Shown here in pieces: positions 54,194 to 63,768 of a stretch of DNA of 64,000 nucleotides. The notes beneath the pieces are model-generated. The model had not been told where the DNA came from. It did not search any database and saw only the letters and a program-made list of their open reading frames with translations. The stretch is taken from assembly GCA_965229615.1 (NCBI GenBank), contig OZ245890.1, positions 310,001 through 374,000 of the forward strand. Direction: 5' to 3'. Both the position numbers and the translations under genes were made by a program. The stretch is from G965229615 sp965229615. GTDB taxonomy: Bacteria > Pseudomonadota > Alphaproteobacteria > Rickettsiales > Midichloriaceae. Position 1 is the first letter of the stretch. The number at the start of each line of letters is the position of its first letter.

Positions 54194-55201
54194 TCATCCT
54201 ATTATTTTATCAACTTTATCTTCCTTATTCTTCTCTTGCATCTTGGTTCCCCAAGCAATGCTGTTTCTTTTATGAAGTGTACAGATTGGCTCTTTATGCT
54301 CTGCATCACTACTATATGTCATCTTAATGCGAATCCTTTTATCATCTTCTGCTAACTCCTTAGTAAGCTTTGCAATTGAATGCTGAATCGGTACTACATC
54401 ATCTTGCTTGTTGTTCTGTATTACAATATCCTGTACTGGTAACTTCTGTATATCTTCTTTGTTAACACTAATACTATTACCGCTCAACCATATAATGAAT
54501 TTGCTGAGTGTTGGCCACTTTTTTATATTATTAATGATCCAATCATTGCCATCCTTCATATCTATGTTTTCACTCCTCTCACAAATAGCATATAGATCCT
54601 TGGCTGCATTCAAGCTAGCATATTGAGCAAATTTTTTATTTTCGTCATTATTGAGAAAAACTTTGTGTGCTTTATTTATTGCATGTATGGCAACAGCTGC
54701 ACCAGCACAAAAGCCTACTATCGAGATATTTTCCGGTTTGTATCCAGCATTGAGCATTCTACCAATGGCTGAAACAGCAGCATCAGTATATTTTTTACCT
54801 TGCCTGATTGGCTTGAGTGGCCTAAAGACATGACATATATCAGGTTCACCATCCCATTGTAGATTTGTACATGGTGACGCTGGAGATATTACAATAACAA
54901 GTTTGCGATCTGTTACTTGAGTGTCAGTGTTATGCAAGGCTAATCTCATGTTACACCTTGTGTAGCTCCTAGTTGAAAAAGAAATATTTTTTCTGACTAT
55001 ACTGTTGTCATCACACATTTCAAGTTTTTCGTTTTGGCGTTTGTCAAATAATGCATCACCTAATCTTATTATTTTCAGTGGTAATAGAATGAAATTAAAA
55101 AGCTTTGATAACCAATGCATGTTTTCCTTTGGTTTCTCTTGACTTTTTGTGATTATTTCCCCTACCACATTACATACAATTTGATCGTCTTGGTCTTGCA
55201 T
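54194..55201 (-). CDS. alpha/beta-hydrolase-like protein with Cys nucleophile
   Basis: A 335-aa protein with a hydrolase core at about 95-310. The nucleophile elbow is GFCAGA (VGFCAGAAVAIHAI), where Cys replaces the usual Ser, as in PHA synthases. A possible acid lies in VIQNNKQDDVVP, and a His in DAEHKEP. A hydrophobic segment is at about 34-46. No signal peptide. It could act as a lipase, acyltransferase or depolymerase, or as an effector. Its gene is convergent with flgB without a gap. Confidence 0.6.
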   Translation of the reverse strand: MQDQDDQIVCNVVGEIITKSQEKPKENMHWLSKLFNFILLPLKIIRLGDALFDKRQNEKLEMCDDNSIVRKNISFSTRSYTRCNMRLALHNTDTQVTDRKLVIVISPASPCTNLQWDGEPDICHVFRPLKPIRQGKKYTDAAVSAIGRMLNAGYKPENISIVGFCAGAAVAIHAINKAHKVFLNNDENKKFAQYASLNAAKDLYAICERSENIDMKDGNDWIINNIKKWPTLSKFIIWLSGNSISVNKEDIQKLPVQDIVIQNNKQDDVVPIQHSIAKLTKELAEDDKRIRIKMTYSSDAEHKEPICTLHKRNSIAWGTKMQEKNKEDKVDKIIG

Positions 55202-55312
55202 TATTATTGGAATATAGAAAATCTGACTCTTATATACTTATAGTAGCATTTCTGTTGTAAAAGCACAATGCAAACTTGAGTATTTAAATGTGAATGAATA
55301 TATCATGACCTA

Positions 55313-55585
55313 CTATTTCATTACAATAACAACCTCATTCGGATCAGCCATTCCGAGTTTTTGTCTCACAAGCTCATCTATCATGTCACAGTCATAGTTG
55401 CCAGCTTTCAAGTGTTGTACTTTATATTCCAAAAGCAATCTTTCAGCAACTAATTTATCAAGTATTTGCTGCTTTTCAGCTATTTGATTCTCTATATCGA
55501 TCGTTGACAGCATGCCTCTCTCTCCAGTTATAATATGGTATATAAAGTATGATATTACAGCTGTTATGATAAGTAATTTATACAC
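55313..55585 (-). CDS. FtsB/DivIC-family septum formation initiator
   Basis: A 90-aa single-span protein: an N-terminal membrane helix (about 3-18) followed by a coiled coil (ENQIAEKQQILDKLVAERLLL) and the C-terminal LVRQKLGMADPNEVV segment that is conserved in FtsB. It would stabilise the divisome with FtsL and FtsQ. In many Alphaproteobacteria it lies by eno or pdhA; neither is here. Confidence 0.87.
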   Translation of the reverse strand: MYKLLIITAVISYFIYHIITGERGMLSTIDIENQIAEKQQILDKLVAERLLLEYKVQHLKAGNYDCDMIDELVRQKLGMADPNEVVIVMK

Positions 55586-55671
55586 AATCTACAATGAGCT
55601 TTTGTTAATGTTTTTTTTAATATATAATTAGCTGCCGTATATATATATTTTACAATGCAAATACAACTCTG

Positions 55672-55959
55672 ATGTTTACAATTCTTATAGTGGTACAAGG
55701 TGTTTTAGTGATGTGCATGATACTACTAGTGTTAATGCAAAAAACTAACAATGATGGTATGGCAAACCTTGCTAGCAGCAAACAACAATCAATGCATGCA
55801 TCAGGTGGTACTAGTTTCATCAGAAAAAGTACAATGTTCTTTGCAGCAGCATTTATTATTAACAGTTTAATAATAGCTAAAACTAGTTATTATGAAAATA
55901 ATAAAGGTAAATCTTTTATTGAATCAATTGATATTGATAATGATGAAGTTGATGAATAA
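55672..55959 (+). CDS. secG: preprotein translocase subunit SecG
   Basis: A 95-aa SecG with two membrane helices (about 3-21 and 58-76). The conserved GGTSFIRKSTMFFAAAFI region between and into the second helix is clear, and the start MFTILIVVQGVLVMCMILLVL is typical. It precedes pyrG by 32 bases, the secG-pyrG order common in Alphaproteobacteria. Confidence 0.93.
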   Translation: MFTILIVVQGVLVMCMILLVLMQKTNNDGMANLASSKQQSMHASGGTSFIRKSTMFFAAAFIINSLIIAKTSYYENNKGKSFIESIDIDNDEVDE

Positions 55960-55991
55960 AAAAATATCTTTTAATAGGAAAAAACATTAGC

Positions 55992-57644
55992 ATGACGACA
56001 AGATTAATCTTTGTAACAGGAGGGGTTGTATCATCACTTGGTAAAGGCATTACATCCGCATCAATAGCAGCACTTTTACAAATGCGTGGATATAAGGTTC
56101 GTATGAGAAAATTAGATCCATACCTAAATGTTGATCCAGGTACTATGAGTCCATATCAACATGGAGAGGTGTTTGTAACAGATGATGGTGCGGAAACGGA
56201 TTTGGATCTTGGCCATTATGAAAGGTTCACAGGTATTAGTGCTACAAGGGCTGATAATCTCACATCAGGACAGGCATACGAAAAGCTCCTTGCAATGGAA
56301 AGAAGAGGGGATTTTCTTGGTGTAACGGTACAGGTTATTCCACATATAACAAATATTATAAAGGATTTCGTAACAAATGATATAGATAGTGTAGATTTCC
56401 TTATATGTGAGGTTGGTGGGACAGTCGGTGATATAGAAGCACTACCATATTTTGAAGCAATCAGGCAACTCGGTTATAGGGGAAAATATCAATGTGCTTA
56501 TGTGCATCTTACTCTGGTGCCATATTTACCATCAGTGAAGGAACTCAAAACGAAACCAACTCAGCATTCTGTTAAGGAATTGCTATCAATAGGTATACAA
56601 CCAGATATAATAGTATGTAGAGCTGATAGGGAGGTTCCAGAACACGAACGAAAGAAAATAGCTCTATTTTGTAATGTTCCAGAGACGAGAGTAATACAGG
56701 GAGTAGATCAAGATACAATCTATAAGGCACCTTTAGAATATTATAAGGATGGCTTGGATAGGGAAATACTAAGCGTTTTTAATGCTTTAGATGAGGCAGA
56801 TGAGAAACATCCAATGGATCCATCATCCTGGAGCAATATTATTGATATATCCAATAATCCCAAACAATCAGTACAGATAGATATAGTTGCAAAATATAAT
56901 ATGTTAGAAGATGCATACAAGTCACTTAATGAAGCGTTTTATCATGCAGGACTTAGCCATCAATGTAAAGTGAAACTAAATTGGATAAATGCTGAGTCAA
57001 TCAATGATGAGAATGCAAAAGAGATATTGTGCAATTCGCATGCTGTCATGGTACCAGGCGGTTTTGGTTCAAGAGGTATAGAAGGAAAAATTGCTGCCAT
57101 AAAATACGTGAGGGAAAACAATATACCGTTTTTTGGAATATGCCTTGGCATGCAACTGGCATTGATTGAATTTGCCAGAAATATCATGGGAATAAAAAAT
57201 GCTCATTCAGCTGAGTTCAGTAATGATTGTGTTGATATAATCAATGTTGCAACAAAATGGATAAAAGATGGTAGATATGAAAGTAGATCAGTCGATGGGC
57301 CATTGGGTGGTACAATGCGACTTGGTGCATATCCTTGCCATCTGCTAGATAATAGTTTTGTGCAAAAGATATATGGTGGTGAAAAGCTGATTTATGAACG
57401 TCACAGGCATAGGTTTGAATTTAATATAGATTATGAAGAGCAGTTTGTAAAAAATGGACTTGTCATTAGTGGATATTCTGAGGATAGAGCATTATTAGAA
57501 GTGGTTGAACACCCAGAACATCAATGGTTTGTTGCTGTACAATTCCATCCAGAGTTCAAGTCACGTCTACTGAAACCACATCCGTTGTTTGTGTCATTTG
57601 TAGGTGCTGCAATAAAAAGAAAGGAGGTTGATCTAAAAAATTAA
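55992..57644 (+). CDS. pyrG: CTP synthase
   Basis: Makes CTP from UTP using glutamine; 550 aa. The synthetase domain starts TRLIFVTGGVVSSLGKGI and contains RKLDPYLNVDPGTMSPYQHGEV and EVGGTVGDIE. The class I amidotransferase domain has PGGFGSRGIEGK, GICLGMQL with the nucleophile Cys, and the His-Glu pair in AVQFHPEFKSR. Full length. Probably co-transcribed with secG. Confidence 0.98.
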   Translation: MTTRLIFVTGGVVSSLGKGITSASIAALLQMRGYKVRMRKLDPYLNVDPGTMSPYQHGEVFVTDDGAETDLDLGHYERFTGISATRADNLTSGQAYEKLLAMERRGDFLGVTVQVIPHITNIIKDFVTNDIDSVDFLICEVGGTVGDIEALPYFEAIRQLGYRGKYQCAYVHLTLVPYLPSVKELKTKPTQHSVKELLSIGIQPDIIVCRADREVPEHERKKIALFCNVPETRVIQGVDQDTIYKAPLEYYKDGLDREILSVFNALDEADEKHPMDPSSWSNIIDISNNPKQSVQIDIVAKYNMLEDAYKSLNEAFYHAGLSHQCKVKLNWINAESINDENAKEILCNSHAVMVPGGFGSRGIEGKIAAIKYVRENNIPFFGICLGMQLALIEFARNIMGIKNAHSAEFSNDCVDIINVATKWIKDGRYESRSVDGPLGGTMRLGAYPCHLLDNSFVQKIYGGEKLIYERHRHRFEFNIDYEEQFVKNGLVISGYSEDRALLEVVEHPEHQWFVAVQFHPEFKSRLLKPHPLFVSFVGAAIKRKEVDLKN

Positions 57645-57760
57645 TCTATTCTTAATAAACTTGTAATATTGACTGTATAGTATACGATGATGTAATCGAA
57701 TACGATAAGTATCGAATTTTAGAAAACTACAACTATATCCTTTAGACTCATTAATTACAT

Positions 57761-58477
57761 ATGGCAAAATTTCACTCAAAAATAACACAATCTTTTTCAA
57801 AGATAGGTACATCAGTGGGACTTGGGGTTGGTGTATTTGCAGGCAGACATCACTTAATTACTGTTGGTATAGGAATATTAGGTAGTATAATTGGTAGTCA
57901 GATTATATTTGCAAACACTGAGAAGTTATTAGATGATGTAAAAGTGAATAACACTGATGCTACAGCAATTTTGAAGCAACACTTTTCAGAGGAGTACTTT
58001 GAAGCATTGAATCCTCTCCAAACAAATTATAACTTGTATGAAAGGGATAACATAGGCAAGTTACTAGATAGTATTATAGGTGCATGGCATAAAATCACAA
58101 AGTTTGCAGGTATAAAGTGTGAAAAAAATGATAGCATGCTATATCCAAATAAAGTAATCTCTACAAAAACAATAGTATTTGACTGGTTCAGGGATAAGGA
58201 TCCATTATCATTCATTCTTGATGTTGCACCAGCAGCTTTGCTTACTGTATCAGCATATCATAAAGACAGTGAATACAACTATGTTTCAGCAACCGTTGAT
58301 AATGCAATCATATATGTTTCAAGACCAATTCTCAATTACATTGCCTTTTCGTGTGATAGATATCATGACATAGAAGAACTGGAGCTGTCATATCATAAAG
58401 ATGAAATCAAAGACTTGGAGTTAACAAAGTTAATACCAGATGAAGTAATTGACAGTATGTACAGGTGCTCTATATAA
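57761..58477 (+). CDS. hypothetical protein with one or two N-terminal membrane helices
   Basis: Unrecognised 238-aa protein. A Gly/Ile-rich hydrophobic stretch (about 18-50, SVGLGVGVFAG then VGIGILGSIIGSQIIFA) may form one or two membrane segments; the rest is soluble and helical with short hydrophobic stretches. Asp/Glu-rich C-terminal end. No motif found. 116 bases after pyrG, with no visible terminator. Confidence 0.65.
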   Translation: MAKFHSKITQSFSKIGTSVGLGVGVFAGRHHLITVGIGILGSIIGSQIIFANTEKLLDDVKVNNTDATAILKQHFSEEYFEALNPLQTNYNLYERDNIGKLLDSIIGAWHKITKFAGIKCEKNDSMLYPNKVISTKTIVFDWFRDKDPLSFILDVAPAALLTVSAYHKDSEYNYVSATVDNAIIYVSRPILNYIAFSCDRYHDIEELELSYHKDEIKDLELTKLIPDEVIDSMYRCSI

Positions 58478-58559
58478 ACACTGATATATTCTTGTAGCTA
58501 ATACGAGAATATATAAATACTCAACATAGCGTGCTTTATAACTGAGAATAAAAAATTAT

Positions 58560-59162
58560 CTATTTATTGGTATTGCAAAGCCGCAGCATTGTGTTAGCAA
58601 TTCTTTTCCCAAAATATCTGGCTGTATATAGGTCGTTACATGGTAGCTCCATCCCACATTTGACATTTGATTGACACATCAAACCAGCCCATCCACCCAA
58701 CCTATTAAGCCCAATCATTTTGGTGCTATTTGCGACCAAATCAGACCATTTTTCATCAACTTCAACTTCTTCATTAGGTAACAGATCTAAACCAGTCCAA
58801 ACCATACCATGTTGCATTGCAAATATTATCATTTGTGTAAGTGCCATCACTTTATCACCATTAAGACTTGTAGAGTGAGTAAATCCAGCAGCTATTTTAT
58901 TACACCATTTTTTCTGGGACCATAACTGAGAAGTTGAATCAAAAAACGCTTTCATTTCAGATGAAATAGAACCAAAATAGGTTGGTGATCCAAAGATTAT
59001 TGCATCTGATGTGTTGATTTCATCAATTCTATCAACTGCATCTGCAACTGAAATTATAGTGGCTGATACTGCATCTACACTTAGTACTCCCCTTAATACT
59101 TCATGTGCTATTTTTTCTAGAGTATGAAAACGCGAGTGATATATAATAGATATTTTTCTCAT
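58560..59162 (-). CDS. flavodoxin-fold NAD(P)H:quinone oxidoreductase (WrbA-like)
   Basis: A 200-aa flavodoxin-like protein. The FMN phosphate loop is IIYHSRFHTLEKIAHEV. The second flavin loop is IIFGSPTYFGSISSEMKAF, and the third is AAGFTHSTSLNGDKVMAL, both in the pattern of WrbA. The tail is shorter than WrbA of E. coli only in loops. It would reduce quinones by two electrons. The FMN binding loop is a variant of the usual S/T-x-T-G motif. Confidence 0.82.
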   Translation of the reverse strand: MRKISIIYHSRFHTLEKIAHEVLRGVLSVDAVSATIISVADAVDRIDEINTSDAIIFGSPTYFGSISSEMKAFFDSTSQLWSQKKWCNKIAAGFTHSTSLNGDKVMALTQMIIFAMQHGMVWTGLDLLPNEEVEVDEKWSDLVANSTKMIGLNRLGGWAGLMCQSNVKCGMELPCNDLYTARYFGKRIANTMLRLCNTNK

Positions 59163-59301
59163 AAATTATACATTTTTATAACATTTACAGTGGTTTTTCA
59201 CACTACAACTCTACTATATATGGCGAGATTTTCAACTACAGATATTTTATGTTCTGCTACGGAGATGTTGCTGCTCTTGCAAAGCAAATAGTGGTTAAAT
59301 T

Positions 59302-60417
59302 TTATAATGTTTTTTTTGTAGGAAGTTTTTTCCCCCTAAGTTTCATTATATAAGAGATAACCTCTGCAACAGCTTTATAGTGTTTGAACTGTATTGCCAT
59401 GTCAACTTCTAGATCTGCATATAGCATCCTAGCAAGTGGTGGATTTTCAACTATAGGTATTTTGTGTTCTTCCGCAATTTTTCTTATCATGATAGCAAGG
59501 TTATCTTGACCCTTAGCAACAACAATTGGATTCTCCATAGTATCTATATCATATTGTAAAGCTACAGCATAATGTGTAGGGTTTGTTATAACAACATCAG
59601 CTTTAGGCACAGCAGCCATTATTCTACGTCTTGATATCTGGGACATCATAGAGCGCAATTTGGATTTGATTTCAGGACTACCCTCCTGCTGCTTGTGCTC
59701 GTCTTTTACCTCAGTCTTAGTCATCCTCATTTTCTTCATATAGGTATGTCTCTGGTATATATAATCAATGATTGCTAAGATGAACATTATACAGCAGACT
59801 CCTATGAATAGTTTCTTAAGTGCATGTAGAAGAACATGCAATCCACCATTAATGGTAAGTGCATACGCATAGCTAAAATTTTGCAAATCAGATTTCACAG
59901 CAATATATATCACTACTCCTACTAAAGATATCTTCAAAATACCCTTGATGAGTTCCATAACTGAATTGAGGGAAAAGATTCTCTTGAAACCAGATATGAT
60001 TGATATTCTACTGAATTTAGGTTGTATGACTTCAGGTGCATATATAACACCATGCTGCACAAGCAAACTAGCAATGCTAACTATAGCCATCACTATGGCA
60101 GGAGCCAATATTAGGAATCCAACTTTTGTTGTAAGGTTCCATATTATAGCTCTGATATTTACAGATGGTATGTTAGCAGTGTTCTTGCTTGCTACTGCTA
60201 GAATGTCATAAGGAAATGAAATATAGGGTGCAAGTGTATTCTTTGTATATTCACAAACCATACCACTAAAAAGCCCAACACACAGCGCTAAAATAAAAAG
60301 CAAAAAAAATGAGTTTACTTCCTTTGATGTGAATATATCCCCCTTCTCTTTCGCCTTCTCTAGTTTTCTCTGACTTGGTTCCTCGGTCTTTTGTGATTGG
60401 TCCTCTTGATCACTCAT
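59302..60417 (-). CDS. flhB: flagellar export switch protein FlhB
   Basis: A 371-aa inner-membrane component of the flagellar type III export gate. Typical N-terminal EDQSQKTEEPSQRKLEKAKEKG, four membrane helices (about 36-56, 95-120, 158-175 and 200-222), and a cytoplasmic domain with the self-cleaving NPTH at 279-282 and the following YDIDTMENPIVVAKG. The autoprocessing motif is intact. Adjacent genes are not flagellar: a cyclophilin precedes it by 15 bases on the same strand, and flgB is 5 kb away. Confidence 0.95.
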   Translation of the reverse strand: MSDQEDQSQKTEEPSQRKLEKAKEKGDIFTSKEVNSFFLLFILALCVGLFSGMVCEYTKNTLAPYISFPYDILAVASKNTANIPSVNIRAIIWNLTTKVGFLILAPAIVMAIVSIASLLVQHGVIYAPEVIQPKFSRISIISGFKRIFSLNSVMELIKGILKISLVGVVIYIAVKSDLQNFSYAYALTINGGLHVLLHALKKLFIGVCCIMFILAIIDYIYQRHTYMKKMRMTKTEVKDEHKQQEGSPEIKSKLRSMMSQISRRRIMAAVPKADVVITNPTHYAVALQYDIDTMENPIVVAKGQDNLAIMIRKIAEEHKIPIVENPPLARMLYADLEVDMAIQFKHYKAVAEVISYIMKLRGKKLPTKKTL

Positions 60418-60432
60418 ATATAATTCAACATG

Positions 60433-61110
60433 TTAATAAGAATAATCAAACATTGCTGGATCCACATCATCTGGCATACCGATATATATTTCCTCTATTA
60501 TATCAGGATTAAACACTATACCGTTATTTCGTACATCGCCTTTTTTAATTTTATCTATTGCCTCCATACCATACATTACTCTTCCAAAGGCAGTATACTG
60601 ACCATCCAAATGTGGTGATGGTTGTAACACTATAAAAAACTGACTATTTGCACTATGCGGTAAGCTACTGCGTGCCATTGCAACTATACCTCGCGCATGG
60701 TGTATATCATTGAATTCAGCATGTATATATCCCTTGCTGCTTCCACCAGTACCATCACCTTTTGGACAACCAGTTTGCACCATGAAGCCATCTATTACAC
60801 GATGAAATTTCAAGCCATTGTAAAAACCTTCTGCAACTAGTTCTTGTATTCTTTGCACATGTCCTGGCGCCTTGTCAGGATATAACTCTATAACTGTATT
60901 ACCATATTTTGTTCTGAGTGTAATATATTTATTATCTTTCATTGCTGCAATTTGCATGTTGTTGAATTCCTCTTGTGAAACAAATACAGTGTTTTTAAGC
61001 TTAAGTAAAGTTACAATACATAAAACAGTCAAAGCGCAATTCAAAAGTATTGTGCTAATTTTTTTCAGGGTAATATTTGTTTTTAATTGCATTGAATTCA
61101 AAGTCATCAT
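60433..61110 (-). CDS. membrane-anchored cyclophilin-type peptidyl-prolyl isomerase
   Basis: A 225-aa protein with an N-terminal hydrophobic anchor or signal (about 13-34) and a cyclophilin domain (about 50-205). Key elements are GFYNGLKFHRVIDGFMVQTGCPKGDGTGG, AMARSSLPHSANSQFFI and the FGRVMYGMEAIDKI end. The catalytic Arg of FHRV is present. It acts in the periplasm on envelope proteins. flhB starts 15 bases downstream on the same strand. Confidence 0.92.
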   Translation of the reverse strand: MMTLNSMQLKTNITLKKISTILLNCALTVLCIVTLLKLKNTVFVSQEEFNNMQIAAMKDNKYITLRTKYGNTVIELYPDKAPGHVQRIQELVAEGFYNGLKFHRVIDGFMVQTGCPKGDGTGGSSKGYIHAEFNDIHHARGIVAMARSSLPHSANSQFFIVLQPSPHLDGQYTAFGRVMYGMEAIDKIKKGDVRNNGIVFNPDIIEEIYIGMPDDVDPAMFDYSY

Positions 61111-61229
61111 GATTTACTGTCAAACAGCATATAGTGTTTTTAGTTGTATTTATATGCCCTCAATTTTATTGTTCTGAGTATGTTATAATTCCGATAAAAT
61201 TGTGTAAAAAACTATAAATGTAAAAGCTT

Positions 61230-61925
61230 ATGAAAATCAAGAATTCTTTGTCAGCAGTGAAATCAATCCACATAATAGTGCTAATAAATTTACTCTTTTG
61301 TTGTCAGTACGTTTTCGCATCTGATGATAATGTTAATGAGAAGGCTAACACTGACGTCAGCACTGCAACACCAGCAAAGGAAGACATACTGAAAATCAGC
61401 GATAAAGATACTGTCCTAGGATGTGCGAACGCCAGAAATATCATCATTGAGTATTCATCACTTGGATGTCCACATTGTGCAGAATATTATAAAAATGTGT
61501 TTCCAATTATAAAGGCAAAATTAATAGATACATGTAAGGCAAAATACGTCTATAGAGATTTCCCTACAACAAAACCAGCATTAATAGGAGCAGTGTTAGC
61601 ACGTTGTGGCGCAATTGATCTTGTAACAAAGGAAATAGATAGTCAAAAATATTTTACTCTTTTACAAACATTTTTTAGTACTCAATCTTCATGGGCTTTT
61701 ACTAGCAATTATGAGAATGATATCTCAAGAATAGCAGGTATAGCTGGCATGCCAGTTGATAAGATCACTGCTTGTTTAAAAAATGCTGAGATCTCTGATA
61801 AGATTGTCAGTGATGCCTTTATAGCAATGAAAACATTGAATTTATCATATTCTCCCGCTATGATCATCAATGGTGAGAGCATAGGAGTACCGAACTATGA
61901 AAAAATAGCAAAACTTATGAAATGA
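61230..61925 (+). CDS. DsbA-family thioredoxin-fold protein
   Basis: A 231-aa secreted thiol oxidoreductase with a signal peptide (about 12-30, cleavage after FA at 30). The redox site is CPHC at Cys80-Cys83 (SLGCPHCAEYY), as in DsbA of E. coli. Rickettsiales carry the DsbA-like family with this site. The cis-proline region YSPAMIINGE is near the C-terminus. Monocistronic, and it introduces disulfides in periplasmic proteins. Confidence 0.92.
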   Translation: MKIKNSLSAVKSIHIIVLINLLFCCQYVFASDDNVNEKANTDVSTATPAKEDILKISDKDTVLGCANARNIIIEYSSLGCPHCAEYYKNVFPIIKAKLIDTCKAKYVYRDFPTTKPALIGAVLARCGAIDLVTKEIDSQKYFTLLQTFFSTQSSWAFTSNYENDISRIAGIAGMPVDKITACLKNAEISDKIVSDAFIAMKTLNLSYSPAMIINGESIGVPNYEKIAKLMK

Positions 61926-61958
61926 TAGAAAAGCAGCATTCATTATAGCAGTTATGTA

Positions 61959-62921
61959 CTATGTTGTTTTTTCTGCAACCGTGTTTTTCTGTAGTGTTGT
62001 ACCATAGATTGTAACCAAATAGTTCGCGATCAATATTAAGGTAATACCACAAATTGTGTGTTGATGTATTTGCTCATCCAACAAAATGGTCGAAAGTATA
62101 CTTGTAAATGCGACCCTTAGGAAATCAAATATTGCAATCATGTTGATACCACCTCTACTAAAAACCCATATGAGTAGTATGTTAGCAACATCAAATATCA
62201 ACGTGATCATAGCAAGAAAAAATAACTGCTGCTGTGATATGTCGCTAGATTGAGTAATGATTATTGGTATTGCTATTACCGATAACATTACTGCTGTTGT
62301 AAAGAAAATGGTAACTGAATTGTGGTATATTGAAAGTTTCTTCTTTGTAAAAACACTATTGCAAGCCCATATAAGTGCTGTTAGTAATGCTGGTAAGCTG
62401 TTAGTATCAAAGCTGGAAAACGTTGGTTGCAATATCATAAGAGCTCCAGAAAAAGCGATTACAGCAAAACACCACATGCAATATGAAACCTTTTCACCAA
62501 GAGATACTTTAGCTAATATCATTATGAATATTGGCGTCAAACATGATATTGCAATGCAATTGATTGCTGATGTTTTCTGGAGAGCATAGAACCATGCGAT
62601 CGCAGAACAAAAAATCATACTACATCTAATGATATAGTTTTTGCATACCACTATCGCACCATGCAATGATTTAAAATTCGAGATTATATTGAGTAAACCA
62701 TGGTTTTGTTTAATCACTCCTCTTATAATGAATGGTGATAACAACACTATTGATATCACATACTGATAGCATGCAATCAAGTGGCTAGGCATTGCATGAT
62801 CGTATTTTTCATGAAAATATCTTACTAAGCATGTATGTGCTGCATACAAGATTGTACAACATACCATAACTAACACGTTTGCATATGAAAGCTGTGATAT
62901 TTTTGTATTGCTACTTCGCAT
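61959..62921 (-). CDS. DMT-superfamily (EamA) transporter
   Basis: A 320-aa membrane protein with about ten helices in two EamA repeats. The segments AWFYALQKTSAINCIAISCLTPIF and the later FSRGGINMIAIFDFLRVAFTSIL are typical EamA positions. Rickettsial members include the S-adenosylmethionine carrier Sam; substrate is not decided by sequence alone. It is convergent with the DsbA-like gene. Confidence 0.88.
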   Translation of the reverse strand: MRSSNTKISQLSYANVLVMVCCTILYAAHTCLVRYFHEKYDHAMPSHLIACYQYVISIVLLSPFIIRGVIKQNHGLLNIISNFKSLHGAIVVCKNYIIRCSMIFCSAIAWFYALQKTSAINCIAISCLTPIFIMILAKVSLGEKVSYCMWCFAVIAFSGALMILQPTFSSFDTNSLPALLTALIWACNSVFTKKKLSIYHNSVTIFFTTAVMLSVIAIPIIITQSSDISQQQLFFLAMITLIFDVANILLIWVFSRGGINMIAIFDFLRVAFTSILSTILLDEQIHQHTICGITLILIANYLVTIYGTTLQKNTVAEKTT

Positions 62922-62975
62922 TTGTTCTTGCTACAACATATTCAACATTCTACAATTAACAAATACTAGTTATAC

Positions 62976-63656
62976 ATGATAGGGAAACTAAAAGGAAACA
63001 TAGAAAACATATTTGAAGATCATTGCCTTATTGATGTGAAAGGAGTTTGTTATATGGTATATTGTACAACATCCATATTGCATCAACTCGTTATAGGTAG
63101 CAACACATCATTATTCATTCACACAATGATCAAAGATGATTTGCAACTCCTATATGGTTTTGCGCATTGTTATGAAAAGACACTTTTTATGTTCTTGACA
63201 TTAGTGCAAGGTGTTGGTGGTAAAATGGCTCTAGCATTAATAGATGAACTTGGTTGTATAGGTATAATAGAAGCAATTCAACAGGAAAACAGACAGATCT
63301 TACAGAGAGTGAGTGGCATAGGCAATAAAATAGCTGTAAGAATTATCAATGAACTTAGGAATAATAAAGCATTCCTTCATTACCACATGAGTAATATAGC
63401 ACTACTGCGTGAAAGTGATACACACGCAAACAGTGCGACATCTATATCTACTATTGGTACATTTGGGATTCAATATGATAATACTATTAATGATGCTACA
63501 TCAGCATTGATGAATCTAGGTTTTAAAAAGTCTGACATCACACAGATTATAAATGATATAACGCAATCACAATGTGTGGACAAATCCTGTGACAAAAAAA
63601 TACTCACCTTGGAGGAGTTAATTAGAATTAGTATGACAAAACTGTTCAAAAGATAA
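62976..63656 (+). CDS. ruvA: Holliday junction branch migration protein RuvA
   Basis: A 226-aa subunit that binds Holliday junctions and loads RuvB. N-terminal OB domain with MIGKLKGNIENI and DVKGVCYMVYC. Two helix-hairpin-helix motifs follow (LVQGVGGKMALALI and RVSGIGNKIAVRIINEL), then a longer linker and the C-terminal RuvB-contacting domain (DATSALMNLGFKKSDIT). ruvC and ruvB are not adjacent. The linker carries Ser/Thr-rich low-complexity residues. Confidence 0.95.
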   Translation: MIGKLKGNIENIFEDHCLIDVKGVCYMVYCTTSILHQLVIGSNTSLFIHTMIKDDLQLLYGFAHCYEKTLFMFLTLVQGVGGKMALALIDELGCIGIIEAIQQENRQILQRVSGIGNKIAVRIINELRNNKAFLHYHMSNIALLRESDTHANSATSISTIGTFGIQYDNTINDATSALMNLGFKKSDITQIINDITQSQCVDKSCDKKILTLEELIRISMTKLFKR

Positions 63657-63670
63657 TAATATGTATAGTA

Positions 63671-63730
63671 TTGACACTTTTTGCATACTTTTTTAAACTC
63701 TATTGACAGGATCTATTGTACAGTATAGCT
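63671..63730 (+). promoter_or_regulatory. two tandem perfect -35 boxes upstream of dnaN
   Basis: TTGACA occurs at 63671-63676 and again at 63703-63708, 32 bases apart. The first is followed by TAAACT at 63694-63699 (17-base spacing, four of six matching). The second is followed by TATAGC at 63724-63729 (15-base spacing, four of six). Both precede the dnaN start at 63769. Two promoters in series or one with an alternative -10 are possible. Inspection only. Confidence 0.4.
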
Positions 63731-63768
63731 ATGAGATTTGATTGTAATTAGTATGGAAAAAGTTGGCA

